Below, piece by piece: positions 7,964-16,207 of a DNA stretch of 40,140 nucleotides. Within the stretch, counting starts at the first letter, position 1. Each line of letters opens with the position of its first letter. Under the pieces are notes generated by a model, which saw only the letters and a list, made by a program, of their open reading frames with translations, ran no database searches and was not told the DNA's origin. Both the position numbers and the translations under genes were made by a program. The stretch lies in NCBI GenBank assembly GCA_049509915.1, contig JBEKZL010000027.1:1-40140 (forward strand), read 5' to 3'. The DNA comes from JBEKYD01 sp049509915. Its GTDB lineage: Bacteria > Acidobacteriota > Terriglobia > Bryobacterales > Bryobacteraceae.

Positions 7964-9103
7964 ATGAGCATCAGAAGCATCATCATCTATACGACGTCAT
8001 CACATGAGTACCGGGTCCCGCAAGTGAGATACGTGGCAAAAGGCCTCAAAGAGGCCGGCTTTGAAACGACTGTTGCGGGTCCACTCGGGCCGAAGTGCGT
8101 CCAGGAACTCCGAGAATTGGGAGTTCACGCACTTCTAAAACCCATATCTCCGACCCTCCGGCGGTTAAGATTGTACCTGTTGTCTCGTCTGTTCGACGTT
8201 GCCACGGACCGCAGGAACCGTCATGACCTTGCCTTAGGTATCGGAAGTGCCGGCTTAACCCTCGCCTATCTTGCCTACCGCCTCGGGAGAGCGAAACATC
8301 TTGGAGCGTACTTCCTAGAATATGACCCGCCCGACTGCTACCATCGCCAGATCAGACACTACCCCCACCTCCTCGTACCCAGGCTCGCTGCGAACCTTGA
8401 CGTGCTGATTGACGTAAATGACGAGCGCCTTGAACAGCGCAGAACGTGGATGTCCGTACCCGAGCACTCTGTCGTTCTCAGGAATGTGCCGCCGGGCGCC
8501 TTCGTAAGAAAGATCTCCGTTACCGACGATGCATCGAGGCGTGGGCCCCTGCGCTTTTTGTACCAGGGTACGCTGGGGTCGGGCAATGGCCTAAGCTTGC
8601 TATTCGAAGCATTCGAGCGCATCGATGCCCGGCTATTCACCCTAACGCTGGCCGGCCACTCCAATGAACCGGAAGCTCTGGCCGCTCACATAGCCCGCCG
8701 CTTCCCGGCGGGAAATGTCCATTACGCCGGATTCCTGTCACGAACGGACCTACCCGAGTTTCTGTCCCAGCACCATGTTGGGATTGCGCTATACCCATGG
8801 CGCGATCTCCCGCCGAATCCCGGGTTCGCGTTGTGCGCACCGAATAAGCTATATGAGTACTTCGCCAGAGGTCTTCCCGCAGTCTGCTCCGACAATACGT
8901 CGCTTCGATTCGTGGAGGATCTGAATCTCGGCTGGCGCGTCGATCCAGGCAATCCTCAAGCATTTGCCAACCTAATCGGAATGCTCTGTCGAGAACGCAC
9001 CAGAGTACGCGAATATGGGAACAACGCCTTGACACTCTGCCGCCACGAGTGGAACTTCGAAAACCAGTTCAAGGCAGTAGCGGACCTCATTCGGAGAACC
9101 TGA
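7964..9103 (+). CDS. Glycosyltransferase, GT4-like (GT-B fold)
   Basis: This 379-residue protein has the two-domain GT-B layout. The N-terminal acceptor domain begins IIIYTTSSHEYR and contains VRYVAKGLKEAGFETTVAG. The C-terminal domain has the donor-site sequence FLYQGTLGSGNGLSLLFEAF and the EX7E-like region APNKLYEYFARGLPAVCSD. It would add one sugar from an NDP-sugar to the lipid-linked repeat unit at the cytoplasmic face. A CGGAA lies about 6 bases before the ATG. A 78-base gap separates it from the methyltransferase gene, one of the few uncoupled junctions in this stretch. Donor and acceptor cannot be told from sequence. Confidence 0.85.
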   Translation: MSIRSIIIYTTSSHEYRVPQVRYVAKGLKEAGFETTVAGPLGPKCVQELRELGVHALLKPISPTLRRLRLYLLSRLFDVATDRRNRHDLALGIGSAGLTLAYLAYRLGRAKHLGAYFLEYDPPDCYHRQIRHYPHLLVPRLAANLDVLIDVNDERLEQRRTWMSVPEHSVVLRNVPPGAFVRKISVTDDASRRGPLRFLYQGTLGSGNGLSLLFEAFERIDARLFTLTLAGHSNEPEALAAHIARRFPAGNVHYAGFLSRTDLPEFLSQHHVGIALYPWRDLPPNPGFALCAPNKLYEYFARGLPAVCSDNTSLRFVEDLNLGWRVDPGNPQAFANLIGMLCRERTRVREYGNNALTLCRHEWNFENQFKAVADLIRRT

Positions 9104-9231
9104 TTGCCGAGTCACCTAACCGGATATTGAACGCTAATCATCGTTGCACAATCGCCGAGGGGATGGCGCGGCGCCTAATAACTCACCCGGAAAGAAGCGC
9201 CCAGCGATACTGCGATTTCACCAAAACCGAA

Positions 9232-10578
9232 ATGCCTAATAGTCGTCTCATACTGTACGCTATCACTCTGGCGGTATACACCCCGTACTTACTCTATTCG
9301 CTTAGAAAGAAATATTACTTTCGTTTTCCTGTAGTATTCTTTACTTTCCTTGGGATGTATGTCTATAACGCGCTCGGAAGCATCTATGTATTTGTGCCAT
9401 ATTTACATGCAAGCCCTTTCGGAAAGGACTACTTTAGCAACGATTTCGCGATAATGATCATTTTGCAGGGGATCATCTTCTACTGCATAACGCTACCATA
9501 TACTCGACTAGCACGGCCGATCACTGCAACGCTTCAGCACGAACGAAGTGCATCGTCCCTATTATTCTCGGTCTTAGGTTTGGCAACGGGCGTAATCATC
9601 GTGCTGTACGTGTCAAAGGTGGGTGTTCCGCCTGGATTGAGAATTGCCAGCACCGATATGACTACGCAGCAAGTGCTGCAGTACCGGATGAGCGGGACCT
9701 TCGCCCTCACGGATTACTACATTTACAATCTGGGTTTCATGACCCTTCCCCTCATTGCTGCGGCCTTAGCAGGTACACTCTATTTACGGACGCGAATCAA
9801 GGTGCGTTATGTCATAGTGATTGTGGCCTGCATGATGGTGTCTACGTTTCCCGGCGGAAAAGGAAGCATTACAAGAGTCAGTATTCTACTGTTAATAACC
9901 GGACTCTTGTATAGGCACCACTATCCACAAGTGAGAGCTGCGGCTCGGCGGCGGTGGAAGGCCGCGACAGCTTTAGTGTTGGCTACAGGCTGTGTTGTCA
10001 TAGCGATGTACCGTCTATATTACGGAGCCGATGTCGGCGTTGGTGAGTTGTTTGACACTATTCTCTTTAAAGTCTTTGGGGGTGTCCCAGAAACTATCGC
10101 CGGTTTAATTAGCTATTGTGACGCATATGGCTACCTTGGCGGCAGGACCTTTACGAATATTCACGGGCTGCTTGGGCACGAAATGTTCGATATGAATGTG
10201 GCACTTCATATATATATGTTTGGACCTGGGGGAGCGACGGCATATCCCGCTGTCACCGAGGGCTACATTAATTTTGGGTGGCCAGGGTTTTTTGCGTCAT
10301 GCAGTATCACTTATGCACTCGTGATTGTCATCGAAAGGCTATTTGTGTGGTTGCCAAGAACGGACCTTACGTTTAGCATATTGGCGCTCTGTTGCCTAAT
10401 TGCGACAGAGGTGTCGCAACTGTCTTGGTCTGCCACGTTCGTATCAATCACGCTCGCAACCGTAGTCGGCCTCCTGTTAATGTTGGATCGGTTTGGTGTG
10501 TGGATTAGCCCCGTACCGATGACCACGAGCGGCTGGCGAGTCCCGAGGTTGCGGCGAGTCCCGAGGTTGCGCGCGTGA
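9232..10578 (+). CDS. Putative O-antigen/EPS polymerase (Wzy type)
   Basis: This encodes a 448-residue integral membrane protein with about ten or more hydrophobic segments and a large polar loop in the C-terminal half (about 300-370, with TNIHGLLGHEMFD and EGYINFGWPGFF). That is the topology of Wzy/oligosaccharide repeat-unit polymerases. These have little sequence conservation, so the call rests on topology and on position between glycosyltransferases. The base composition is visibly more AT-rich than its neighbours, as is common for wzy genes. I chose the ATG at 9232 (MPNSRLILYAI), which leads straight into the first membrane segment. The frame is open back to 9049 and has another ATG at 9163, but the extra residues are not membrane-like. 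The last codons contain a perfect 18-base tandem duplication. Confidence 0.75.
   Translation: MPNSRLILYAITLAVYTPYLLYSLRKKYYFRFPVVFFTFLGMYVYNALGSIYVFVPYLHASPFGKDYFSNDFAIMIILQGIIFYCITLPYTRLARPITATLQHERSASSLLFSVLGLATGVIIVLYVSKVGVPPGLRIASTDMTTQQVLQYRMSGTFALTDYYIYNLGFMTLPLIAAALAGTLYLRTRIKVRYVIVIVACMMVSTFPGGKGSITRVSILLLITGLLYRHHYPQVRAAARRRWKAATALVLATGCVVIAMYRLYYGADVGVGELFDTILFKVFGGVPETIAGLISYCDAYGYLGGRTFTNIHGLLGHEMFDMNVALHIYMFGPGGATAYPAVTEGYINFGWPGFFASCSITYALVIVIERLFVWLPRTDLTFSILALCCLIATEVSQLSWSATFVSITLATVVGLLLMLDRFGVWISPVPMTTSGWRVPRLRRVPRLRA
10535..10570 (+). repeat. Perfect 18-base tandem duplication at the end of the polymerase gene
   Basis: The unit GGCGAGTCCCGAGGTTGC occurs twice in a row (10535-10552, 10553-10570), repeating the VPRLRR-like tail of the polymerase in frame. 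Each unit carries a GAGG. The second one (10563-10566) sits 8 bases before the GTG start of the next glycosyltransferase, so the duplication also doubled the ribosome-binding site. Confidence 0.9.
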
Positions 10579-11888
10579 ATGTTCTTCTAATTTCCTTCTC
10601 TTACGCGCCAATGCTCTCGACCCAGGCATTCCGGTGGACGCCAATCGCCGAAGAATTGGTGCGGCGGGGCCACGGAGTCTCTGTCGTATCGGGATGGCAG
10701 CCAGGGACTGAACGTCAGGAAGGCAGGAGCGGACTCGATGTTCATAGAGTCGGCGGCACGGTGACGGAACGATTGCGCTCCCTTTATTACGATAGACGGG
10801 CGCAGGGTCGGAGCAAACCTCCCAACGTGTGCCTAGCCAATAAGTTCGAAGGCGTGTCTGTCGATATGTTCAAACGAATGCACGACGTTTCGTGGAAGAG
10901 AGTATACTGGCCGGACGCGCATTGTACCTGGTCTCTGCCGGCCATACAAAGAGCCCGGAACATTCTCCAGAGCCGCAAGATCGACGCTCTTATTACAGTG
11001 GCAATGCCGTTCACGTCGCACGTTGTGGGCCTCGCTCTGAAGGCAGAGAGCGCCGCTCTGCGCTGGCTCTGCGATATGAGCGACCCGTTCTCGTATTTGG
11101 AACCAACGCCACCGAACAATGTTCGTCTATACCGCCGCCTCAATTCCTGGATTGAGAGGCGGGTATTTCAGCGAGCCGACTCGGTAGCGGTTACTTGTTC
11201 TGATACGTTAAGACGCTATTCTGAGATCTACCCTCAGTGGAAGGCGAAACTGGCGGTAGTGCCGCACCTCTTGTCCGCGGATTCCGCCAAGACACTAGTG
11301 GGTACTTGCTCTTTGCCGGCTCGCGGGGAAGGTCGAGGGAGAAGTCTCGTGTTCGCAGGTATTTTGGACGGGCGCATCAGGGATCCGCGCCCGCTTCTTG
11401 ACGCCTGTAGGAGAATCGTGGAGCGCGGTTCAGTTCCTGGGCTGCAGCTCCATCTATACGGCCCGATCGGGGATTGCGGCGAGGTATTCGGAGAGTACAG
11501 TCGTTTTCGGGACCGGTGGCTGTTTCTACACGGCCTCGTCGACAAGCAGGCGGCGGACAAGGCCGTTGCGGCCGGGGATGTCTTGGTCAACATCGGGAAC
11601 AAGTATCAATGTCAGCTACCAAGCAAACTGGTCGAATACGGGAGTACTGGCAAACCCATTCTGAACGTGGTGGGATGCTCCTCGGACCTGTCGATGGAGG
11701 CATTGAAAGGATACAAGGCAGCCTTACACCTTGTGTGTGCCGGAGGAACAATGGCCGATTCTCAGATCGAGGAAATGGAGAGATTTCTGAAGTTCCAAGA
11801 ACCCCTGGCGGATGAAGAAGCGCATGCGTGGATCCGACAGTTCAAGCTTCCCGCAATCGTGAAACAGTATGAGGACCTTATTGGGTGA
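10575..11888 (+). CDS. Glycosyltransferase, GT4-like (GT-B fold)
   Basis: This 437-residue protein begins MNVLLISFSYAPMLSTQAFRW, a typical N-terminus of GT4 enzymes that act on lipid-linked oligosaccharides. The second Rossmann domain contains SLVFAGILDG and a donor-site region CQLPSKLVEYGSTGKPILNVV, which is the EX7E-like end. The start is GTG at 10575, overlapping the polymerase stop (GTGA), with GAGG 8 bases upstream. It probably adds one of the inner sugars of the repeat unit. The next gene follows after a short gap. The family fold is clear; specificity is unknown. Confidence 0.82.
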   Translation: MNVLLISFSYAPMLSTQAFRWTPIAEELVRRGHGVSVVSGWQPGTERQEGRSGLDVHRVGGTVTERLRSLYYDRRAQGRSKPPNVCLANKFEGVSVDMFKRMHDVSWKRVYWPDAHCTWSLPAIQRARNILQSRKIDALITVAMPFTSHVVGLALKAESAALRWLCDMSDPFSYLEPTPPNNVRLYRRLNSWIERRVFQRADSVAVTCSDTLRRYSEIYPQWKAKLAVVPHLLSADSAKTLVGTCSLPARGEGRGRSLVFAGILDGRIRDPRPLLDACRRIVERGSVPGLQLHLYGPIGDCGEVFGEYSRFRDRWLFLHGLVDKQAADKAVAAGDVLVNIGNKYQCQLPSKLVEYGSTGKPILNVVGCSSDLSMEALKGYKAALHLVCAGGTMADSQIEEMERFLKFQEPLADEEAHAWIRQFKLPAIVKQYEDLIG

Positions 11889-11984
11889 GATGATATCGAG
11901 GCTGTGGTGTGCCGGAGGGTTGATCGCACGGCGATGATGCAGCGATGCGACATCGCAGGGTTCGATGAGCGGAGTGTTGGAAAG

Positions 11985-12809
11985 ATGGAAATGGAAAGCT
12001 ATCAAGGAGAAGTAGTGCTGTCCGTTGTGATACCAACCAAGAACCGCCTTGAATTCGTGCAGCGCCCTATTAGGACATTTGCCGAGTTCGCCGGGGCGGT
12101 CGAGGTCTTTGTCGTTGATGACGGCTCGGAAGAAGCCTGTGCTGAAGCGGTCAGAGCTGTTTGTCAAGAAAGTGCAAATTGTGCTTATGTTCGGGGCTCT
12201 GGCGCGGGCGGTGCGGCGGCAGCGCGTAATGTTGGATTTGGCTTATCGCGGGCGCGCTATGTGTGGTTTTTCGACGACGATGATATCGTCTGCACGGACA
12301 CGATAGCTCGTGTCCTCCAGCGAGTGAGAGGCACGCCTCGGAACGATGACGTGATTTTGTTACCGATGAGTGTCCAGTACAATTCGCGTGAGCTTTACAG
12401 AGTGGAACCTAGCACGACTGCACCGAGTTTCGAGTGGCACCGGACTCGCGGGAACATCGTGAACACTTCATGCGCGGTCTTTTCGCGTGCAGTAGTGACC
12501 ACCGCCGGTGGGTGGGATGAGAAACTCTCGGGAGGAGATGACACCGACCTTTTTCTGAGATGCTCAAAGTTTTGTAAGTTTTTCTGCTTGGAGGCTACAG
12601 CAGTCCGGGTTAACATTGGGCACCGTCAAAGGTTCAGCAGTAACCTGGTAAAGCAGCAGCGAGCGAAGATACAGTGCGTCCGAAAGCATTGGAATGACTT
12701 GTCGGTCGGATGTAAGCTTCGCTATTTCATTAGCTTCCTGGTCTGTGGACCGCTGCTCCAAGCAGTGTTCTTTCACAGACTTCGTCACGCCCTAAGGCAT
12801 AGATTCTAG
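11985..12809 (+). CDS. Glycosyltransferase family 2
   Basis: This 274-residue GT-A enzyme shows the GT2 order: VVLSVVIPTKNR at the N-terminus, FVVDDGS at about residues 40-46, AAARNVGFGLSRARYVWFFDDDD with the metal-binding Asp cluster, and GGWDEKLSGGDDTDL near the base region. Its C-terminus (KLRYFISFLVCGPLLQAVFF) could anchor it to the membrane. The ATG at 11985 is preferred, with GGAG at 11971-11974. The frame is open back to a GTG at 11904, but the added residues are not GT2-like. A 250-base gap without a convincing gene follows before the next gene. It probably adds one sugar to the repeat unit from a nucleotide donor. Confidence 0.83.
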   Translation: MEMESYQGEVVLSVVIPTKNRLEFVQRPIRTFAEFAGAVEVFVVDDGSEEACAEAVRAVCQESANCAYVRGSGAGGAAAARNVGFGLSRARYVWFFDDDDIVCTDTIARVLQRVRGTPRNDDVILLPMSVQYNSRELYRVEPSTTAPSFEWHRTRGNIVNTSCAVFSRAVVTTAGGWDEKLSGGDDTDLFLRCSKFCKFFCLEATAVRVNIGHRQRFSSNLVKQQRAKIQCVRKHWNDLSVGCKLRYFISFLVCGPLLQAVFFHRLRHALRHRF

Positions 12810-13059
12810 GCGAACTGACGGCAGGGTGCCAAGGCATTTGCTCGCTCGCTCGCAGAGGGACGTTTGGATCGGACATGAGGTGGCTCTTGCGCTACGGGGG
12901 AAGGAGGGAAGCGCTTCGGGCATTACCGCGACGCCAAGTGGCTTCTTCAGCGACCTTGCGGTACGGATGGTGTATTTGGGGTAGCCGCCCAAGAAGAGCG
13001 GACAAAGTAGGGTCCGCTAATCCTTCTGGCGTGTTTTCTGTGGTGGTGGAGGGGTTTTC

Positions 13060-13962
13060 ATGAGCATGGCGAAGGCGGTGGTGTTGGGTGGTGGCGGCAT
13101 GGTCGGGCACAAGGTATTTCAGGTGCTTCGGGACGGATTCGCAGGTGTGGCTTGCACAGTACGACGCGATGCCCGGAGGCCGCCCCTTGACCGCGTCGAG
13201 CTACTTCAGGGCAACGATGTCGTCTCGGGCGTCGACGTGATGGACTTTGCGTCCTTGGCAACGATCCTTTCCACATTCCGTCCGCAGTTTGTAATCAACT
13301 GTGTAGGCGTAATCAAGCAGCGGGCAGAGGCTAGGTCCCCAATCCCTAGTGTCACAATCAACTCACTGTTGCCGCACAAGATCGCGGAGATGGCAACCAG
13401 ATGGGGCGGCCACGTCATCCATTTCAGTACCGACTGCGTATTCAGCGGCAAGGCGGGCGGCTACACCGAGCACGATCAGTCCGATGCAGAAGACCTGTAC
13501 GGAAGGACAAAGGCCCTAGGCGAGGTCGTAGCCGCTAATGCGCTTACCTTGCGAACTTCTATCATTGGCCGCGAACTCACTGAACACCGGTCTTTGCTGG
13601 ATTGGTTTCTTGCACAGAATCACAAGACGGTTCGCGGGTATCAGCGCGTGATCTACTCCGGGGTGACCACGATTCACCTCGCCGACCTGGTCGCGTCGAT
13701 CATCCAGGAGCACCCTGGCTTAAATGGCTTGTATCAGGTGGCTAGCGAACCGATATCCAAGTACGACCTCTTATGCCTCCTCCGAGAGGTGTACGGCCTG
13801 GATGTGAGGATCGAACAGGACGAGATGGAAGTATCGGACCGGAGCATGAAGTGCGACAAACTCCGCGAGGCAATCGACTACAAATGTCCGCCCTGGCCCG
13901 CTTTGGCCGGTCAACTGGCGGACGACGGTACGCCTTACGAAGCGTGGTTGGGACGAAAATGA
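13060..13962 (+). CDS. RmlD-like NAD(P)-dependent sugar 4-reductase
   Basis: This 300-residue short-chain dehydrogenase-fold enzyme resembles dTDP-4-dehydrorhamnose reductase. It has a glycine-rich VLGGGGMVGHKVF dinucleotide site, a HFSTDCVFSG strand with the catalytic Thr/Ser region, and YGRTK as the YxxxK pair. A strong GGAGG (13048-13052) lies 7 bases before the ATG. Its stop overlaps the next start (ATGA). The next two genes encode a CapE/WbjB-like dehydratase-epimerase and a WbjD/FnlC-like 2-epimerase. It is therefore probably the 4-keto reductase of a UDP-2-acetamido-2,6-dideoxy-L-hexose pathway. It lacks the C-terminal cupin domain of FnlB/WbjC/CapF and is nearer in type to WbvR of the L-QuiNAc route, which is a recalled comparison. 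Confidence 0.8.
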   Translation: MSMAKAVVLGGGGMVGHKVFQVLRDGFAGVACTVRRDARRPPLDRVELLQGNDVVSGVDVMDFASLATILSTFRPQFVINCVGVIKQRAEARSPIPSVTINSLLPHKIAEMATRWGGHVIHFSTDCVFSGKAGGYTEHDQSDAEDLYGRTKALGEVVAANALTLRTSIIGRELTEHRSLLDWFLAQNHKTVRGYQRVIYSGVTTIHLADLVASIIQEHPGLNGLYQVASEPISKYDLLCLLREVYGLDVRIEQDEMEVSDRSMKCDKLREAIDYKCPPWPALAGQLADDGTPYEAWLGRK

Positions 13963-15038
13963 AACAGATTCTGGAAGGCAAACGGATACTGATCACCGGG
14001 GGGACGGGGTCCCTGGGAAAGGTCCTCACCCGCCGCATCCTGAGTGGAGAAGCGGGCCGTCCGGCGAAGGTGATTATTTTTTCGCGCGATGAGGCCAAGC
14101 AACATTTCATCCGGGTGGAGTATGAGAATAGAATCGCGGCCACTGATGAAATCATATACCGGAATTTCCAGCGAGTGCTGGAGTTTCGCATCGGAGATGT
14201 CCGCGACTATGCCAGCATCGCCGGCGTACTGCGCGATTGCGACATTGTGGTGAACGCCGCGGCGATGAAGCAAGTGCCCACGTGCGAATATTTTCCCAAT
14301 GAGGCTGTGCGGACCAACGTCGGGGGGGCAGAGAACATCGTACGCGCGATTCAGGAACATACCCTGTTGGTTGAGACCGTGGTCGGTGTCTCGACAGATA
14401 AGGCATGCAAGCCGGTAAACGTGATGGGGATGTCGAAGGCGCTCCAGGAGCGGGTGTTCATCCAGGGCAACATGAGATGTCCGGGCACCCGCTTTGTGTG
14501 CACCCGGTATGGCAACGTGCTTGCGTCCAGGGGCTCGGTGATCCCATTGTTCCACGAACAGATCCGGAATGGTGGTCCGGTCACGATTACAACGCCAGAC
14601 ATGACGCGGTTTCTGCTGACTCTGGATGATGCAGTTGACATCGTTTTCGCAGCAATTGCCGAAGGCCGGCGGGGCGAGACATTTGTGCCGAGGGCGCCCT
14701 CGGCACGAATTGCCGACATCGCCACTGCGCTTATCGGGGGGCGACCCATAACCCAAGTGACCACTGGCATCCGCCCCGGCGAGAAGATTCACGAGATCAT
14801 GGTAAGCGAGGAAGAGGCCTACCGGACCGTGAGGCGCGGCCGTTGGTACGTGATCAGGCCGATGCTGCCGGAGGTAGCCAACGGGGGCGGCGAAACTGGA
14901 GAAGTCGCGGGCTGCCTTGAGGCCGCCTACAGCAGCAACGACAGCGTGATGAGCACCGAGGAGACGATCACTATGCTACGCGCTCGCCGTCTGATGTTGG
15001 AAGATAACGCCGAAACCGGGGTCGAACTGTTGCGATGA
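13959..15038 (+). CDS. UDP-GlcNAc 4,6-dehydratase/5-epimerase (WbjB/CapE/FnlA type)
   Basis: This 359-residue extended SDR enzyme has ILITGGTGSLGKVL at the N-terminus, the VVNAAAMKQVPTCEYFPNEA segment of the polysaccharide-biosynthesis CapD_like family, and an active-site region with STDKA followed by MGMSK. Met stands where classical SDRs have Tyr, as known for CapE-type inverting dehydratases. It would convert UDP-GlcNAc to UDP-4-keto-6-deoxy sugars of the L series. The ATG at 13959 overlaps the reductase stop (ATGA), and the 3' end overlaps the 2-epimerase start the same way. The frame is open upstream to 13773, but that part is an image of the reductase gene. Together the three genes form one biosynthetic unit. 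Confidence 0.88.
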   Translation: MKQILEGKRILITGGTGSLGKVLTRRILSGEAGRPAKVIIFSRDEAKQHFIRVEYENRIAATDEIIYRNFQRVLEFRIGDVRDYASIAGVLRDCDIVVNAAAMKQVPTCEYFPNEAVRTNVGGAENIVRAIQEHTLLVETVVGVSTDKACKPVNVMGMSKALQERVFIQGNMRCPGTRFVCTRYGNVLASRGSVIPLFHEQIRNGGPVTITTPDMTRFLLTLDDAVDIVFAAIAEGRRGETFVPRAPSARIADIATALIGGRPITQVTTGIRPGEKIHEIMVSEEEAYRTVRRGRWYVIRPMLPEVANGGGETGEVAGCLEAAYSSNDSVMSTEETITMLRARRLMLEDNAETGVELLR

Positions 15039-16207
15039 AGGTCCTGACATTGCTCGGTACCCGCCCGGAGATCATCCGGCTGAGTCTGGTCATCCCCCTT
15101 CTGGACCGGTTCTGCGAACACATCCTGGTTCATACCGGCCAGAACTATGATGACCGGCTGAGCCGGGTGTTTTTTGACGAGTTGGGGGTGCGCAAGCCCG
15201 ATGTTTGCCTGGGTGTCAGAGCCGCCGGATTCGGCGGACAGATCGCGCAGATTCTGGAGCGGAGTGAGGCAGCATTTCTGGAACATCGTCCGGACCGGCT
15301 GCTGATCCTCGGGGACACCAACAGCGGATTGGCCGCGATCATCGCTCGGCGTTTAGGTATCCCGGTCTATCACATGGAGGCGGGCAACCGCTGTTATGAC
15401 GACCGCGTTCCGGAGGAGGTCAACCGGCGGGTGATCGACCACTCGAGTACGGTATTGATGCCATATACGAACCGGAGCCGGGAAAATCTGTTGGCCGAGG
15501 GTTTTCCTGGAAATCGGGTGTATGTGACCGGCAACCCGATCAAGCAGGTCATCGACCAGTTCTCAGCCAAGATTGCCACAAGCGCTTCCGTGGAAAAATT
15601 GGGCCTTGAAAGCGGAAAGTTCTTCCTTGTGACACTGCATCGGGCCGAGAACGTGGACATCGAGAGTCGTCTCCGGGACCTCCTGGATGCGCTGACATTG
15701 CTCCATGAGGAATTCCGATTTCCAGTAGTGTGTTCTGTGCATCCCCGCACGCGATCCAAGATGGAGGTCTTCGGGATCGACCCGAAGCGCGCAGGGCTTT
15801 TGTTCGTCGAACCGCTGGGCTTCTTCGACTTCGTCCGCCTGGAACAGAACGCGTTCTGTCTGGTGTCCGACAGCGGAACGGTGCAGGAAGAGGCCTGCAT
15901 TTTCGGCGTGCCCAATGTGACGATGCGCGACGTTACGGAAAGGCCTGAGACGATTGAGTGCGGATCCAACGTGCTCTCCGGCGCCGATCGTGTTGACGTG
16001 CTCAGCGCGGTTCGCCTTGCAACACAACAACGAAAACGATGGAGCCCGCCACCCGAGTACCTGGCATCGGCAGTTGCCGAGACGGTATGTCGGATCGTCC
16101 TGGGCTACCGGCCTCGAGATGCCGCCGAACTTGCGTGGCGGGAGCGGCCGAAAACTCCGTCGGAAGCCGACGGCATCTGCCCGCCCCAAACATGGATCCG
16201 AGAATAG
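15035..16207 (+). CDS. UDP-sugar 2-epimerase, WbjD/FnlC/CapG type
   Basis: This 390-residue protein has the non-hydrolysing 2-epimerase fold: LGTRPEIIRL at the start, ILGDTNSGLAA (Asp94), and LVTLHRAENVD (His202). The segment HMEAGNRCYDDRVPEEVNRR is the hallmark I associate with the FnlC/WbjD/CapG subfamily, which epimerises C2 of UDP-6-deoxy-L-hexosamines, rather than with WecB proper. The ATG overlaps the dehydratase stop (ATGA at 15035-15038). As last enzyme of the three-gene set it would deliver UDP-L-FucNAc or UDP-L-QuiNAc, depending on the stereochemistry set by the reductase. The 3' end overlaps the DUF362 gene by 16 bases. Confidence 0.87.
   Translation: MKVLTLLGTRPEIIRLSLVIPLLDRFCEHILVHTGQNYDDRLSRVFFDELGVRKPDVCLGVRAAGFGGQIAQILERSEAAFLEHRPDRLLILGDTNSGLAAIIARRLGIPVYHMEAGNRCYDDRVPEEVNRRVIDHSSTVLMPYTNRSRENLLAEGFPGNRVYVTGNPIKQVIDQFSAKIATSASVEKLGLESGKFFLVTLHRAENVDIESRLRDLLDALTLLHEEFRFPVVCSVHPRTRSKMEVFGIDPKRAGLLFVEPLGFFDFVRLEQNAFCLVSDSGTVQEEACIFGVPNVTMRDVTERPETIECGSNVLSGADRVDVLSAVRLATQQRKRWSPPPEYLASAVAETVCRIVLGYRPRDAAELAWRERPKTPSEADGICPPQTWIRE

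Noticed and set aside
12875..13063. 62-codon frame in the gap before the reductase gene
   Set aside because: No plausible ribosome-binding site context and no family resemblance; the arginine-rich composition suggests chance.
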